Source: Clostridium sp. CAG:793 (GTDB lineage Bacteria; Bacillota; Clostridia; TANB77; CAG-508). From it: 64,000 bases of DNA. Position 1 is the stretch's first letter. Each line of letters begins with the position of its first letter. Location: assembly GCA_000433915.1 (NCBI GenBank), contig HF993646.1, positions 108,437 through 172,436 of the forward strand, in the 5' to 3' direction. The position numbers were made by a program, and so were the translations under genes. Under the pieces are notes generated by a model. The model was given only the letters and a program-made list of their open reading frames with translations. It was not told where the DNA came from and did not search any database. Shown here piece by piece: positions 17,484 through 25,362 of this stretch.

Positions 17484-18766
17484 ATGAAGAAAAATACACA
17501 TTATATATGTGTGATGATGATTTTGACTTTTTTACTTTTAATGATTGGCTGTGCTAATTATACATATGCTATTACACCAGAGTCTAAGGATTGGTATTAC
17601 GGTGTTGATGTAAGTGGGTGGCAAGGATATATAGATTATGCAAAAGTAAAAAAGGATAGAATAGATATTGTATATATGAAGTCTAGTGAAGGAAGAACGT
17701 GGAAAGATAGTTATTTTGAAACGAATTACAGGAATGCCAAAGCAAATGGCTTGAAGGTCCGGAGTATATCATTTTTTAACAGCAACTAATGTGCGCGATG
17801 CAGAAGATCAAGCTAGGTTTTTTGCATCAGTTATATCTGGAAAACAAATAGATTGCAAACTAGCAATGGATTATGAGAGTTTTCAAGGCGCTAGTGTAGA
17901 AATGATAAATGCTATATCTAATGCATTTTTAAATAAGGTAAGAGAACTAACTGGAAAAGAGACAATAATTTATAGTGACATATATAATGCACAAAATAGG
18001 TTTGATAAAGAGCTTGCTGGAAATTATCCATTATGGCTTGCATATTATGGTGACTATAATAATACTGAAGATATAGATGTGAGATGGAGTAAATGGACTG
18101 GAATACAATATTCAGATAGGGGAAATGTAAGTGGTATAAGAGGTAGTGTTGATAGAGATGTATTCACAAAACAAATATTTTTAGGAAATTCGGATAAAAC
18201 GCCAGATGTTGTTCATCCAAATAATAATCAAAATTCAAATGTTATAGAATATGTTGTAAAAAGTGGTGATACATTGTGGGGAATATCAAGAAGATACAAC
18301 ACAACAATTTCTGAAATAGTTAATTTAAATAATATTAGTAATCCGAACTTAATTTATCCAGGTGAAGTGCTAAAAATAATAACAAATAGTAATTTGAATG
18401 GAACGGAAAATAGAGCTACAGGAAAGATAATATATACTGTAAAGTCTCGGAGATACTCTATGGGCAATTTCGAGATATTATGGGGTATCTATACAGCAGA
18501 TTGTTGAACTAAATAATATACAAAATCCGAATTTAATATATCCGGGTGAACAATTAAGAATAACATCATTATCAACTAATGGTGTTTTACAAAATAATTA
18601 TACTAATCCTAATACTCAAGCAAATTACATTGTATATACAGTAAGATCAGGAGATACATTATGGGCAATTTCTAGATATTATGGGGTATCAATTAATAGA
18701 ATCGTAACAATAAATCATATACAGAATCCAAACTTGATATATCCAGGGCAAATTTTATATATATAA
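17484..18766 (+). CDS. GH25 lysozyme with three LysM repeats, interrupted by two +1 frameshifts
   Basis: The reconstructed product is 426 aa: signal peptide with a possible lipobox (LLLMIGC), a GH25 muramidase domain ([40 protein letters not shown]), and three LysM modules that bind peptidoglycan (each with SGDTLW...NPNLIYPG). The ATG at 17484 has AGGAGG at 7 nt. The frame breaks twice. At 17760 the zero frame reads GTC CGG AGT and hits TAA nine codons later; dropping the C gives GGA and the conserved GVYHF. At 18448 it reads TCT CGG AGA; dropping the C gives the Lys[10 protein letters not shown]. It is either a pseudogene, an assembly error pair, or a programmed +1 frameshift gene. It lies between two accessory genes that share an operator. 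Confidence 0.8.
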
Positions 18767-18777
18767 ATTATATAAAA

Positions 18778-18810
18778 ACCCCCGTGACACATAGCGTGTG
18801 CCACGGGGGT
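18778..18810 (-). terminator. GC-rich terminator of the 18845-19435 gene
   Basis: Perfect stem ACCCCCGTG / CACGGGGGT with an inner ACAC/GTGT extension. TTTTTATATAA follows on the minus strand. Confidence 0.85.
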
Positions 18811-18844
18811 GCTGAGGTTTAGTTGTTATAGGCTGCTGGGGTAA

Positions 18845-19435
18845 TTATCCCAGAACTGTGACCTTTTTAAGGATCAGCATATTGGGAGGTGTAATAGCCT
18901 CTACTACAGCCTTCACATGTTTTCCGTAAAGGTACCCTCTGGAGCTTACATACGAAGCTCCAACAGAGCAGCTGAGCTCAACGGCGTATGCGTACAAAGA
19001 TGCACCGTCTTTAACTTTTTCACCGTTCCTTTCGACTTGCTCCTTAAGCGCAGGATAGCAGGAGGCATCGGGAGAGATCTCCTCTTGGTAAACAACTGTG
19101 GCGTACACGATTGAGCCACGTTCGAAGTCACGAACCGACAGGGTACATGCGGCACGGATAGAAACCAAAGGATAGACCTTGCCATCTACTTGGTATTTGC
19201 CAGGCAGGGTGACGAAAGCAACATCTTTGCCGATGGGAAAAGTGTTTTTCAGGTAGTTGCTTGCGCTTTTTCCGGTTGCATACTGGATGCAGTCAGAGAT
19301 GACTGTAGCTGCATCACTCATGCAAGCAACAGTTTCATCACAGTTGTTGCATTTGATGAGCAACGCACAAGGGACACCAGAGTTGTCAAAGACGTAATCA
19401 ATGATTTTGCCATTAAATTTTTCCATAAGATCCAT
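18845..19435 (-). CDS. Unknown GC-rich accessory protein
   Basis: 196 aa, not recognised. No signal peptide or membrane segment is visible. It contains a CNNC pair (residues 28-31, 'LIKCNNCDETVACMSDAA'), which could bind metal or form a disulfide, and several Val/Ala-rich beta-like stretches ('YLYGKHVKAVVEAITPPNMLILKKVTVLG'). Base composition is clearly GC-richer than neighbours. AGGAG lies 8 nt before the ATG. It is a single-gene unit with the same promoter/operator as the 16558-17301 gene and a strong terminator, suggesting the two belong to one regulon. Confidence 0.55.
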   Translation of the reverse strand: MDLMEKFNGKIIDYVFDNSGVPCALLIKCNNCDETVACMSDAATVISDCIQYATGKSASNYLKNTFPIGKDVAFVTLPGKYQVDGKVYPLVSIRAACTLSVRDFERGSIVYATVVYQEEISPDASCYPALKEQVERNGEKVKDGASLYAYAVELSCSVGASYVSSRGYLYGKHVKAVVEAITPPNMLILKKVTVLG

Positions 19436-19503
19436 GTTAATTCTCCTATATGAAATTCACGGGTTGATAACGGACTAAATATAAACCTCTCTTTCTACAA
19501 AAA

Positions 19504-19558
19504 TTTATGAATAAAAAATTCATAAATATATGTTAACATAAATCAGAGAAAAAATCAA
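19504..19558 (-). promoter_or_regulatory. Promoter plus inverted-repeat operator of the 18845-19435 gene
   Basis: On the minus strand: TTGATT (19558-19553), 17-nt spacer, TAACAT (19535-19530), then TTTATGAAT-N5-ATTCATAAA (19526-19504) at the predicted start. Box sequences, spacing and repeat arms match the element at 17353-17405. Confidence 0.75.
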
Positions 19559-19618
19559 GCTTAATTGTTAAATTTGTAAACTTAAGTTTACAAAGGGAAA
19601 AACAACGATACACCTCTA

Positions 19619-19647
19619 TTTACAAAATCCCCCACTGGGTATATAAT
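19619..19647 (+). promoter_or_regulatory. copZ-copA promoter with CsoR-like operator in the spacer
   Basis: TTTACA (19619-19624), a 17-nt spacer, TATAAT (19642-19647). The spacer holds ATCCCCCACTGGGTAT (19627-19642), close to CsoR copper-repressor sites (TACCC-type arms with central C/G runs). Copper induction is inferred from the sequence and the genes it controls. Confidence 0.6.
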
Positions 19648-19731
19648 AAGCTTGGGGTTGTGAAAAAAGAAAATTTGGAAATAATATATGAATTAGTAGA
19701 ATTATTTAAAAAATAATAAATAAGAAAGGAT

Positions 19732-19950
19732 ATGAAAGAAATGAAAGGATTAAAATTAAAAATAAATGGAATGATGTGCGGAGGATGTGAAAATAGAGTA
19801 AAAAATGCATTATTAGAAATAGATGGAGTAGAAAGTGTAGAAGCTGATCACAATACAGGAATAGTTGTAATAAATTCTAAAAAAGATTTAGATATAGCTA
19901 AAATCAAAGAACAAATAATTGATATTGGATATGAAATTGTAGAGGAATAA
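19732..19950 (+). CDS. copZ: Copper chaperone CopZ-type HMA protein
   Basis: 72 aa, a single heavy-metal-associated domain with the metal-binding motif MMCGGC (residues 14-19 from the first ATG) and the typical 'VESVEADHNTGIVVI' strand. It carries Cu(I) to the ATPase encoded one base downstream. Two starts are possible: ATG at 19732 is only 2-3 nt from AAGGA, whereas ATG at 19741 (69 aa) is better spaced at about 11 nt. Confidence 0.88.
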   Translation: MKEMKGLKLKINGMMCGGCENRVKNALLEIDGVESVEADHNTGIVVINSKKDLDIAKIKEQIIDIGYEIVEE

Positions 19951-19951
19951 T

Positions 19952-22159
19952 ATGAAAAGAATAATTTTATCAATAGATGGAATGACATGTAGTGCGTGTT
20001 CTAATGGATTGGAGAAATATTTAAATAAACAAAATGGAATAATAAATGCGTCTGTTAATTTAGTAATGGCTAATGCCACAATTGATTATGATGAGAAAAT
20101 ACTAGATCAAGAAAAAATTGAAAAATATGTAAAACAGGCAGGATTCAAGAGCTTAGGGATATTTAAAAAAATAGGAAATGAAGAAAAAAGTAAAAAAGAA
20201 AAAATAAAGTTTATATTTTTTACTATTATGGCGATTGTAATGATGTATATTTCAATGGGACACATGATTGGTTTGCCTTCAATAAAAATAATTGATATGC
20301 ATCATAATACGGTTGGATATGCAATAGCGATGATGATAATTTCAATTCTATTTTTAATATATGGATATGATATATTGAAAAACGGATATAAAAATTTGAT
20401 TCATGTAATGCCTAATATGGATACTCTAGTTTCTTTAGGAGTGGTAAGTAGTTTTGCTTATAGTGTGTATGAGATGATTAGCATAACTAAAGGAAATATG
20501 GCGAGTGTATCAAATTTGTATTTTGAATCAGCCGCAATAGTAATATATTTTGTTAAACTTGGAAGATATATAGATGGAATCAGTACTGGAAAAACAAAAG
20601 ATGCTATAAAAAAATTAGTTGAGATAACTCCTGAAAATGCCACAATAGAGATTGATGGAAAAGAAAAAGTTGTTACACTTGATGAAATAAAAAAAGATAT
20701 GATAGTAATTGTAAAACCAGGTGAAAAGGTTGCCGTTGATGGAGAAATTATATCAGGTAAAGCTCATTTTGATGAATCATTTATTACAGGTGAAAGTAAG
20801 CCAACTCTTAAAGAAAGTGGAAACAAAGTACTAGCAGGGAGTATGAATTATGATGGCTATGTAAAATACAAAGCAGAAAGAATAGGTAAAGATTCGACTG
20901 TTTCTGAAATAGTAAGGCTTGTAATTGATGCTAGTAACACAAAAGCACCTATTGCTAAGATTGCAGATAAAATATGCAGTTATTTCGTTCCATCTGTTAT
21001 AGCTATAGCATTTATTACTTTGTGTGCATATCTTTTAATGGGACAAGGCATAGCAAATGCCATTAGTACATTTGTAACTGTATTAGTTGTTGCATGTCCT
21101 TGTAGTTTGGGACTTGCTACACCGCTTGCAATAATTGTAAGTGAGGGAATTTGTGCTAGTCATGGAATATTAGTGAAAAAAAGTGAAATCTTAGAAAATG
21201 CATCTAAAATTGATACTATTATATTTGACAAGACTGGAACTATAACATATGGTATGTTAAAGATATCGGAGATAATTAATTATTCTGACATGGAAAATGA
21301 TGAAATAATAAAAATTGCTGGTAGTATTGAAGCGAAATCAACTCATCCAATTAGTAAAGCATTTGCAGATTATATGACTGAAAATAAAATTATTCCGTAT
21401 AATATAGATGAATTTGAAAACATAAGTGGATATGGAATTGTGGGAAATATAGAAAACAAAAAATATATAATTGGAAACAGCAAAATAATTGATAAATATG
21501 ATATAGCAAATGATCATAAAGATGATGAGCTAAGATTGTCTAAAGGCGGAAATAGCATTGTGTATATTGCTAAGGACAACAAGATAATTGCTATGATAGG
21601 CGTTAATGACATTGTAAGAGAAAATGTAAGAGATGTAATCAGCAGATTAAACAAAAGAAATATTGCTACTATAATGCTAACAGGTGACAATGAGGAAACT
21701 GCTGGAAATGTTGGAAAACAAATAGGTATAACAGAAGTAATTGCAAATGTTTTACCAGCTGACAAGGCAAATGAGATAAAGAAATTAAAGAAAGAAAATC
21801 ATAGAGTTATGATGTGCGGAGATGGGATAAACGATAGTCCAGCTCTTGCAAATGCTGATATAGGTGTTAGTGTACAAAGTGGTACTGATATTGCTATGGA
21901 TGCATCTGATGTAATATTGACTAAAAATGACTTGAATTCTGTATTACAATTAATACAAATAAGTGAAAAAACAGTTAGAAATATAAAACAGAATTTGTTT
22001 TGGGCATTTTTCTATAATGTTTTAATGATACCAATAGCAATGGGAATATTTAAATTTGCAGGAATATCTATTAATCCAATGATTGCAAGCTTAGCAATGA
22101 TGTTTAGTAGTTTAACGGTTATATTAAATGCCTTAAGATTAAAAAGAATGAATATATAA
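19952..22159 (+). CDS. copA: Copper-exporting P1B-type ATPase
   Basis: 735 aa inner-membrane Cu(I) exporter. One N-terminal HMA domain (GMTCSAC, residues 10-16), then paired membrane helices. The transport-site motif CPC is in 'VVACPCSLGLATPLAI', the phosphorylation site in FDKTGTITYG, the nucleotide-binding HP in STHPISKAF, the hinge in 'GDGINDSPALANADIGV', and the terminal helices carry YN and MxxSS residues typical of Cu+ pumps. It starts one nt after copZ stops. The usual csoR gene is absent from this locus. Confidence 0.95.
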   Translation: MKRIILSIDGMTCSACSNGLEKYLNKQNGIINASVNLVMANATIDYDEKILDQEKIEKYVKQAGFKSLGIFKKIGNEEKSKKEKIKFIFFTIMAIVMMYISMGHMIGLPSIKIIDMHHNTVGYAIAMMIISILFLIYGYDILKNGYKNLIHVMPNMDTLVSLGVVSSFAYSVYEMISITKGNMASVSNLYFESAAIVIYFVKLGRYIDGISTGKTKDAIKKLVEITPENATIEIDGKEKVVTLDEIKKDMIVIVKPGEKVAVDGEIISGKAHFDESFITGESKPTLKESGNKVLAGSMNYDGYVKYKAERIGKDSTVSEIVRLVIDASNTKAPIAKIADKICSYFVPSVIAIAFITLCAYLLMGQGIANAISTFVTVLVVACPCSLGLATPLAIIVSEGICASHGILVKKSEILENASKIDTIIFDKTGTITYGMLKISEIINYSDMENDEIIKIAGSIEAKSTHPISKAFADYMTENKIIPYNIDEFENISGYGIVGNIENKKYIIGNSKIIDKYDIANDHKDDELRLSKGGNSIVYIAKDNKIIAMIGVNDIVRENVRDVISRLNKRNIATIMLTGDNEETAGNVGKQIGITEVIANVLPADKANEIKKLKKENHRVMMCGDGINDSPALANADIGVSVQSGTDIAMDASDVILTKNDLNSVLQLIQISEKTVRNIKQNLFWAFFYNVLMIPIAMGIFKFAGISINPMIASLAMMFSSLTVILNALRLKRMNI

Positions 22160-22166
22160 TAAAATG

Positions 22167-22216
22167 GCCGCCATGGCAATACTTCCATTTGGAAGCAATA
22201 ACCCTGGCGGCGTTTT
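22167..22216. terminator. GC-rich hairpin between copA and the 22263-23189 gene
   Basis: Stem GCCGCCA / TGGCGGC with an inner CTTCC-ATTT-GGAAG hairpin. GTTTTG follows on plus and ATTTTATTAT on minus, so it can end both convergent transcripts. A second small stem TGTGGCC / GGCCACA lies at 22220-22241. Confidence 0.7.
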
Positions 22217-22262
22217 GTATGTGGCCTAAAGAGTGGCCACAGAGATAATTAAATTATTCGGG

Positions 22263-23189
22263 TTATGCGAGGCTGCTGAGGTCGAATACGCCGATCAAGC
22301 CAACATTTGCAATCATAGCCTTAAAGAGCCTCTCGACAGGACATTCGAAAATGCCTCCTTCGATGCTGCTATCTAGCAGCACAGCTGTCGTTCCTTCAAA
22401 GCCGATGAGGGTGACATACCGTCCTTCGACTTTTTCGGGGTCATCGAGATATATGGAGTTCTGGACTCTCACGATAACACCGATTCCTTTCCAGAGATTT
22501 TCAAAGATCTCATGGATGTTGTGCAGACGGGTGTCACGGTAGGCAATAGGATGTACGTCGCGAATTCTGACACCAAAGTTAGCGATGAGTTCGTCAAGAT
22601 AGTACATAGAACCACCAATACCATGAGGTCTGCCCAAAACCTTGATGATGTCTTCAGGGGTCTTAGCGTTTTTAAGAGAACTGATGACTTCATGGGTTGC
22701 TTCTTTCAAGAAACGGCTGTTGCTGAGGAAAACCTTCTTGATTTCTTCAACTTTGATTTCGGTCCACCCGAACGAAATGTACGGGAATTTCTCACAGCAC
22801 CACATTCTGTAGCCTTTAGTGGCTGCATCTTTAATGAACTCTTCTACAGCAGGGATGTATCCGTTGCTTTTGTAAAAATCAGTGGATGTCAAAGCGTAAA
22901 AGGAATTATGGGCAGAGAGACCTAAAACTCCAGCTCTTTCTACTGTGCCAATGATACCAAAAGGCATATCAGCATAATCTTTGGCAAATGCCAATTCATT
23001 GTATTCCCGCTTAAGTAGGGGATAGCTGTAGCTAAAAATCAATTCTTGGGTATCTTGCGGATTCTTAAGTGCATTTTCAATGGAATATTTCATTCCATAA
23101 GCACTACTGAGTACAAAGTCTTTCCTTTCTAGATATTTTGCCCGACTGCGCTCGCAGTCCGGAATGTGTTGAATCAGATAGTTACTCAT
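22263..23189 (-). CDS. Unknown GC-rich accessory protein, possibly a C39-fold pseudo-peptidase
   Basis: 308 aa, not firmly recognised. The C-terminal 'EGRYVTLIGFEGTTAVLLDSS' followed by 'FECPVERLFKAM' resembles the His-containing strand and Asp region of papain-like C39 peptidases (normally H-x-V-x-x-x-G...V-x-D), but Arg replaces His. 'RAGVLGLSAHNSFYAL' resembles the active-site helix without its Cys. If the resemblance holds, it is catalytically dead. Codons are GC-rich and include CGG for Arg (ERSRAK, EGRYV). GGAGG lies 9 nt before the ATG. It is monocistronic with its own promoter and inverted repeat. Confidence 0.5.
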   Translation of the reverse strand: MSNYLIQHIPDCERSRAKYLERKDFVLSSAYGMKYSIENALKNPQDTQELIFSYSYPLLKREYNELAFAKDYADMPFGIIGTVERAGVLGLSAHNSFYALTSTDFYKSNGYIPAVEEFIKDAATKGYRMWCCEKFPYISFGWTEIKVEEIKKVFLSNSRFLKEATHEVISSLKNAKTPEDIIKVLGRPHGIGGSMYYLDELIANFGVRIRDVHPIAYRDTRLHNIHEIFENLWKGIGVIVRVQNSIYLDDPEKVEGRYVTLIGFEGTTAVLLDSSIEGGIFECPVERLFKAMIANVGLIGVFDLSSLA

Positions 23190-23214
23190 GATGTAAAACC
23201 TCCAATTGTTTAAT

Positions 23215-23267
23215 TATCTCTTCAATAGAGATATCTTTATTATAACATATTATGTTAATAAAAACAA
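23215..23267 (-). promoter_or_regulatory. Promoter plus inverted repeat of the 22263-23189 gene
   Basis: On the minus strand: TTGTTT (23267-23262), 17-nt spacer, TATAAT (23244-23239), then TATCTCT-N5-AGAGATA (23233-23215) at the predicted start. The layout matches the elements at 17353 and 19504, but the repeat sequence differs. Confidence 0.65.
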
Positions 23268-23356
23268 TGCAATACGTAAATTTCTTTGAAAAATCAACAA
23301 TTTTAAGGACAAAACTTAAAAAATATGCTATAATACTAATGATTGGAGTGTTAGAG

Positions 23357-23611
23357 ATGGAAAAAAAGACATATAAAGAAGCAAATAAGTCAGAAACTGA
23401 AACAACTATTAATGTACTATATCATGAAAAAATAATTACTATTTACACTAATAAAGTTGATTTGCAAAAAAAATTGAATAAATTATTAGGAGCTCCAACA
23501 AGAGAGTATAAGACTAAAAGATCAATTACAGGAAGTTCATGGGATATTTCAATGGATGATAAAAGTATTATATCTAAGTTGATTCTTAAAGCTAATATAT
23601 TTGAAATTTAA
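23357..23611 (+). CDS. Small hypothetical protein
   Basis: 84 aa from the ATG at 23357, chosen for GGAG 8-9 nt upstream. The longer upstream frame lacks a site. The sequence 'TINVLYHEKIITIYTNKVDLQKKLNKLLGAP' is a compact alpha/beta pattern with no membrane segment or Cys. It lies 18 nt before the rsuA start, so it is probably co-transcribed. No function can be proposed. Confidence 0.55.
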   Translation: MEKKTYKEANKSETETTINVLYHEKIITIYTNKVDLQKKLNKLLGAPTREYKTKRSITGSSWDISMDDKSIISKLILKANIFEI

Positions 23612-23629
23612 ATTTTGTGGAGAATAAAA

Positions 23630-24331
23630 ATGGAGAGAATAGATAAAATAGTTGCATCACAAACAGAATATTCAAGAAAAGAGATAAAGAAACTGATAGC
23701 ACAAGGGAAGATTACAGCTAATGGAGAAAAAGTATTAAGACCAGAGCAGAAATTTGACATGGACTGTATAAATATTGTTATAGATGATAAACCTATTGAA
23801 GTAAACAGATATGTTTATTTAATTATGAATAAGCCTAAAGGATATGTTTCTGCAACAGAGGATAAAAATGATAAAACTGTACTTGATCTTGTACCTTCAA
23901 AATATAAAATGAGAAATTTATTTCCTGTTGGAAGGCTTGACAAAGATACAACTGGAATGATGATTATAAGTGATGATGGAGAATTTGCGCATAATATACT
24001 TTCTCCTAAAAAGCATATTATAAAAACTTATAGAGTTAAGATTGATATAGATATTAATGAAAAGATGAAAGAAGACTTTAAAAGAGGGATAGTACTTAAA
24101 GATCATGTATGTTGTCCTGCTGAAATTATAGTTCAAGATAAAAATACAGCTCTTGTTAAAATAACAGAAGGAAAATATCATCAGATAAAAAGAATGTTTG
24201 GATGTTTTGGAGCAAAAGTAGTTGAACTAGATAGAATCTCTATGGGAAAGCTTGATATGCCAGTTGACTTGAAAATGGGAGAATGCAGAGAACTAACAGA
24301 AGTTGAATTGCAGCTTTTAAAATTACGTTAA
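23630..24331 (+). CDS. rsuA: 16S rRNA pseudouridine synthase, RsuA family
   Basis: 233 aa. An N-terminal S4 RNA-binding domain ('RIDKIVASQTEYSRKEIKKLI') is followed by the RsuA/RluB/E/F catalytic domain with 'FPVGRLDKDTTGMMII', where the Asp after GRL is the catalytic residue. Further motifs are 'LSPKKHIIKTYRV' and 'ITEGKYHQIKRMF'. It converts uridine to pseudouridine in small-subunit rRNA. The ATG at 23630 (GGAG at 8 nt) is preferred over the TTG at 23615. Confidence 0.88.
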   Translation: MERIDKIVASQTEYSRKEIKKLIAQGKITANGEKVLRPEQKFDMDCINIVIDDKPIEVNRYVYLIMNKPKGYVSATEDKNDKTVLDLVPSKYKMRNLFPVGRLDKDTTGMMIISDDGEFAHNILSPKKHIIKTYRVKIDIDINEKMKEDFKRGIVLKDHVCCPAEIIVQDKNTALVKITEGKYHQIKRMFGCFGAKVVELDRISMGKLDMPVDLKMGECRELTEVELQLLKLR

Positions 24332-24344
24332 TATGTACATAAAA

Positions 24345-24972
24345 TTATAATGAAACGATTTTAGCATAGACATTATTATCATCAGAACTCATATATAATT
24401 TTATTTTAGAACCAGTGTTATTTTTAAACTTCATGTCAAGTTTGCCATAAGCAACAGCTGCGTCCTTGCCTTCAGGAACATAACTTACTTTTTGCCCATG
24501 ATTGTTTCTCTCAATAATTTCAATATTGTTAGACTCTAAGGCAGCATTGTATAAAGTTGAACTTACTTGGCAGTTACCACCACCAATACCTTTAGTAATT
24601 CTATCGTTTATTATAACATCTGCTTCGAGATATCCTTTATCAGATGTGGGATTACCAACAACTTGATTGAATGAAAAAGTTTGCCCAGGTTCTACAATAG
24701 TTCCATTAATAGCCTGACATGAAAGTTTTATATTTGTTCTTCTATTGGTGTCTCCAGATAACTTTGTTGAATAATGAGCCAATTCATGCTCTTTAGATGG
24801 CTGATCAGATGAAATATTTTCTGAAACATTTGCAACTGAGTTAATTTGAATGTTTTGTGAGCTCTCGGAATTATTTTGACTAAATCCGATTATTATAATA
24901 GAAAAATCCAACACATATAGCAGAAACTAAAAGTATTACAATAATAAATACATATAACCAATTATCTTTCAT
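24345..24972 (-). CDS. VanW-domain envelope protein with one +1 frameshift
   Basis: The reconstructed protein is 208 aa. The start ATG at 24972 has AAAGGAG upstream and encodes a signal-anchor helix (MKDNWLYVFIIVILLVSAIC). The main part is a VanW domain: 'NIKLSCQAINGTIVEPGQTFSFN', 'GIGGGNCQVSSTLYNAA', 'YVPEGKDAAVAYGKLDMKF'. VanW is found near peptidoglycan and vancomycin-response genes, with unclear biochemistry. At 24886-24888 the zero frame reads AAT CGG ATT TAG. Skipping the C gives GGA TTT AGT and continues into the conserved domain. Without the shift only a 30-residue anchor peptide is made. Confidence 0.78.
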
Positions 24973-25039
24973 TAGTATGTGTACTCCTTTCACGATATAG
25001 TATTGCAAAATAAAAGCAAATTATGCACTATCTAAACTA

Positions 25040-25068
25040 TTGACAAATATTATTAAATTACATATAAT
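25040..25068 (+). promoter_or_regulatory. Sigma-A-type promoter of the small membrane protein gene
   Basis: TTGACA (25040-25045), 17-nt spacer, TATAAT (25063-25068): a perfect consensus. Confidence 0.75.
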
Positions 25069-25104
25069 AAAGATTATAGATAAATAGGAAGAAGAGGAGC
25101 AATA

Positions 25105-25278
25105 ATGGCAGGAAAGGTATGGAAGCAACTACTTTTAGTTATATTGATAGTAGCATGTTTATTTAATATAGTAACAAAATTAGTAAAAAGAAATTCTTTA
25201 AAGAACGAATTGCAAGCAACTGTTGATTATTTTACTAATTCTCAACAATCTGAAAATACAAGTGATGTACAACAATAA
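25105..25278 (+). CDS. Small single-span membrane protein
   Basis: 57 aa from ATG (GAGGAG at 7 nt) to TAA. One hydrophobic helix (residues 8-24, LLLVILIVACLFNIV), then a basic patch TKLVKRN and a polar C-terminal tail. It resembles a short FtsB/FtsL-like topology without the coiled coil. It has a consensus promoter and a strong terminator of its own, which argues for a real, well-expressed gene. Function unknown. Confidence 0.6.
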   Translation: MAGKVWKQLLLVILIVACLFNIVTKLVKRNSLKNELQATVDYFTNSQQSENTSDVQQ

Positions 25279-25297
25279 TATTCATAAAGAAATAATT

Positions 25298-25348
25298 TCG
25301 CCTAATTACAACTTAAGTCTGAATATAAGTTGTGATAGGCGATTTTTT
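25298..25348 (+). terminator. Terminator between the small membrane gene and the 25363 gene
   Basis: Outer stem TCGCCTA / TAGGCGA and inner ACAACTTA / TAAGTTGT, followed by TTTTTT. AGGAGA for the next gene lies immediately after it. Confidence 0.8.
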
Positions 25349-25362
25349 AGGAGATAGAACAA

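Noticed and set aside
17484..18766. Stop-codon recoding (UAA or UGA read as sense) to explain the broken lysozyme
   Set aside because: Reading through the stops does not give the conserved sequence; only a +1 shift at the CGG codons restores the GH25 and LysM motifs.
19660..19716. 18-codon GTG frame before copZ as a csoR remnant
   Set aside because: The peptide is too short and shows no CsoR Cys or His ligands; it may be chance.
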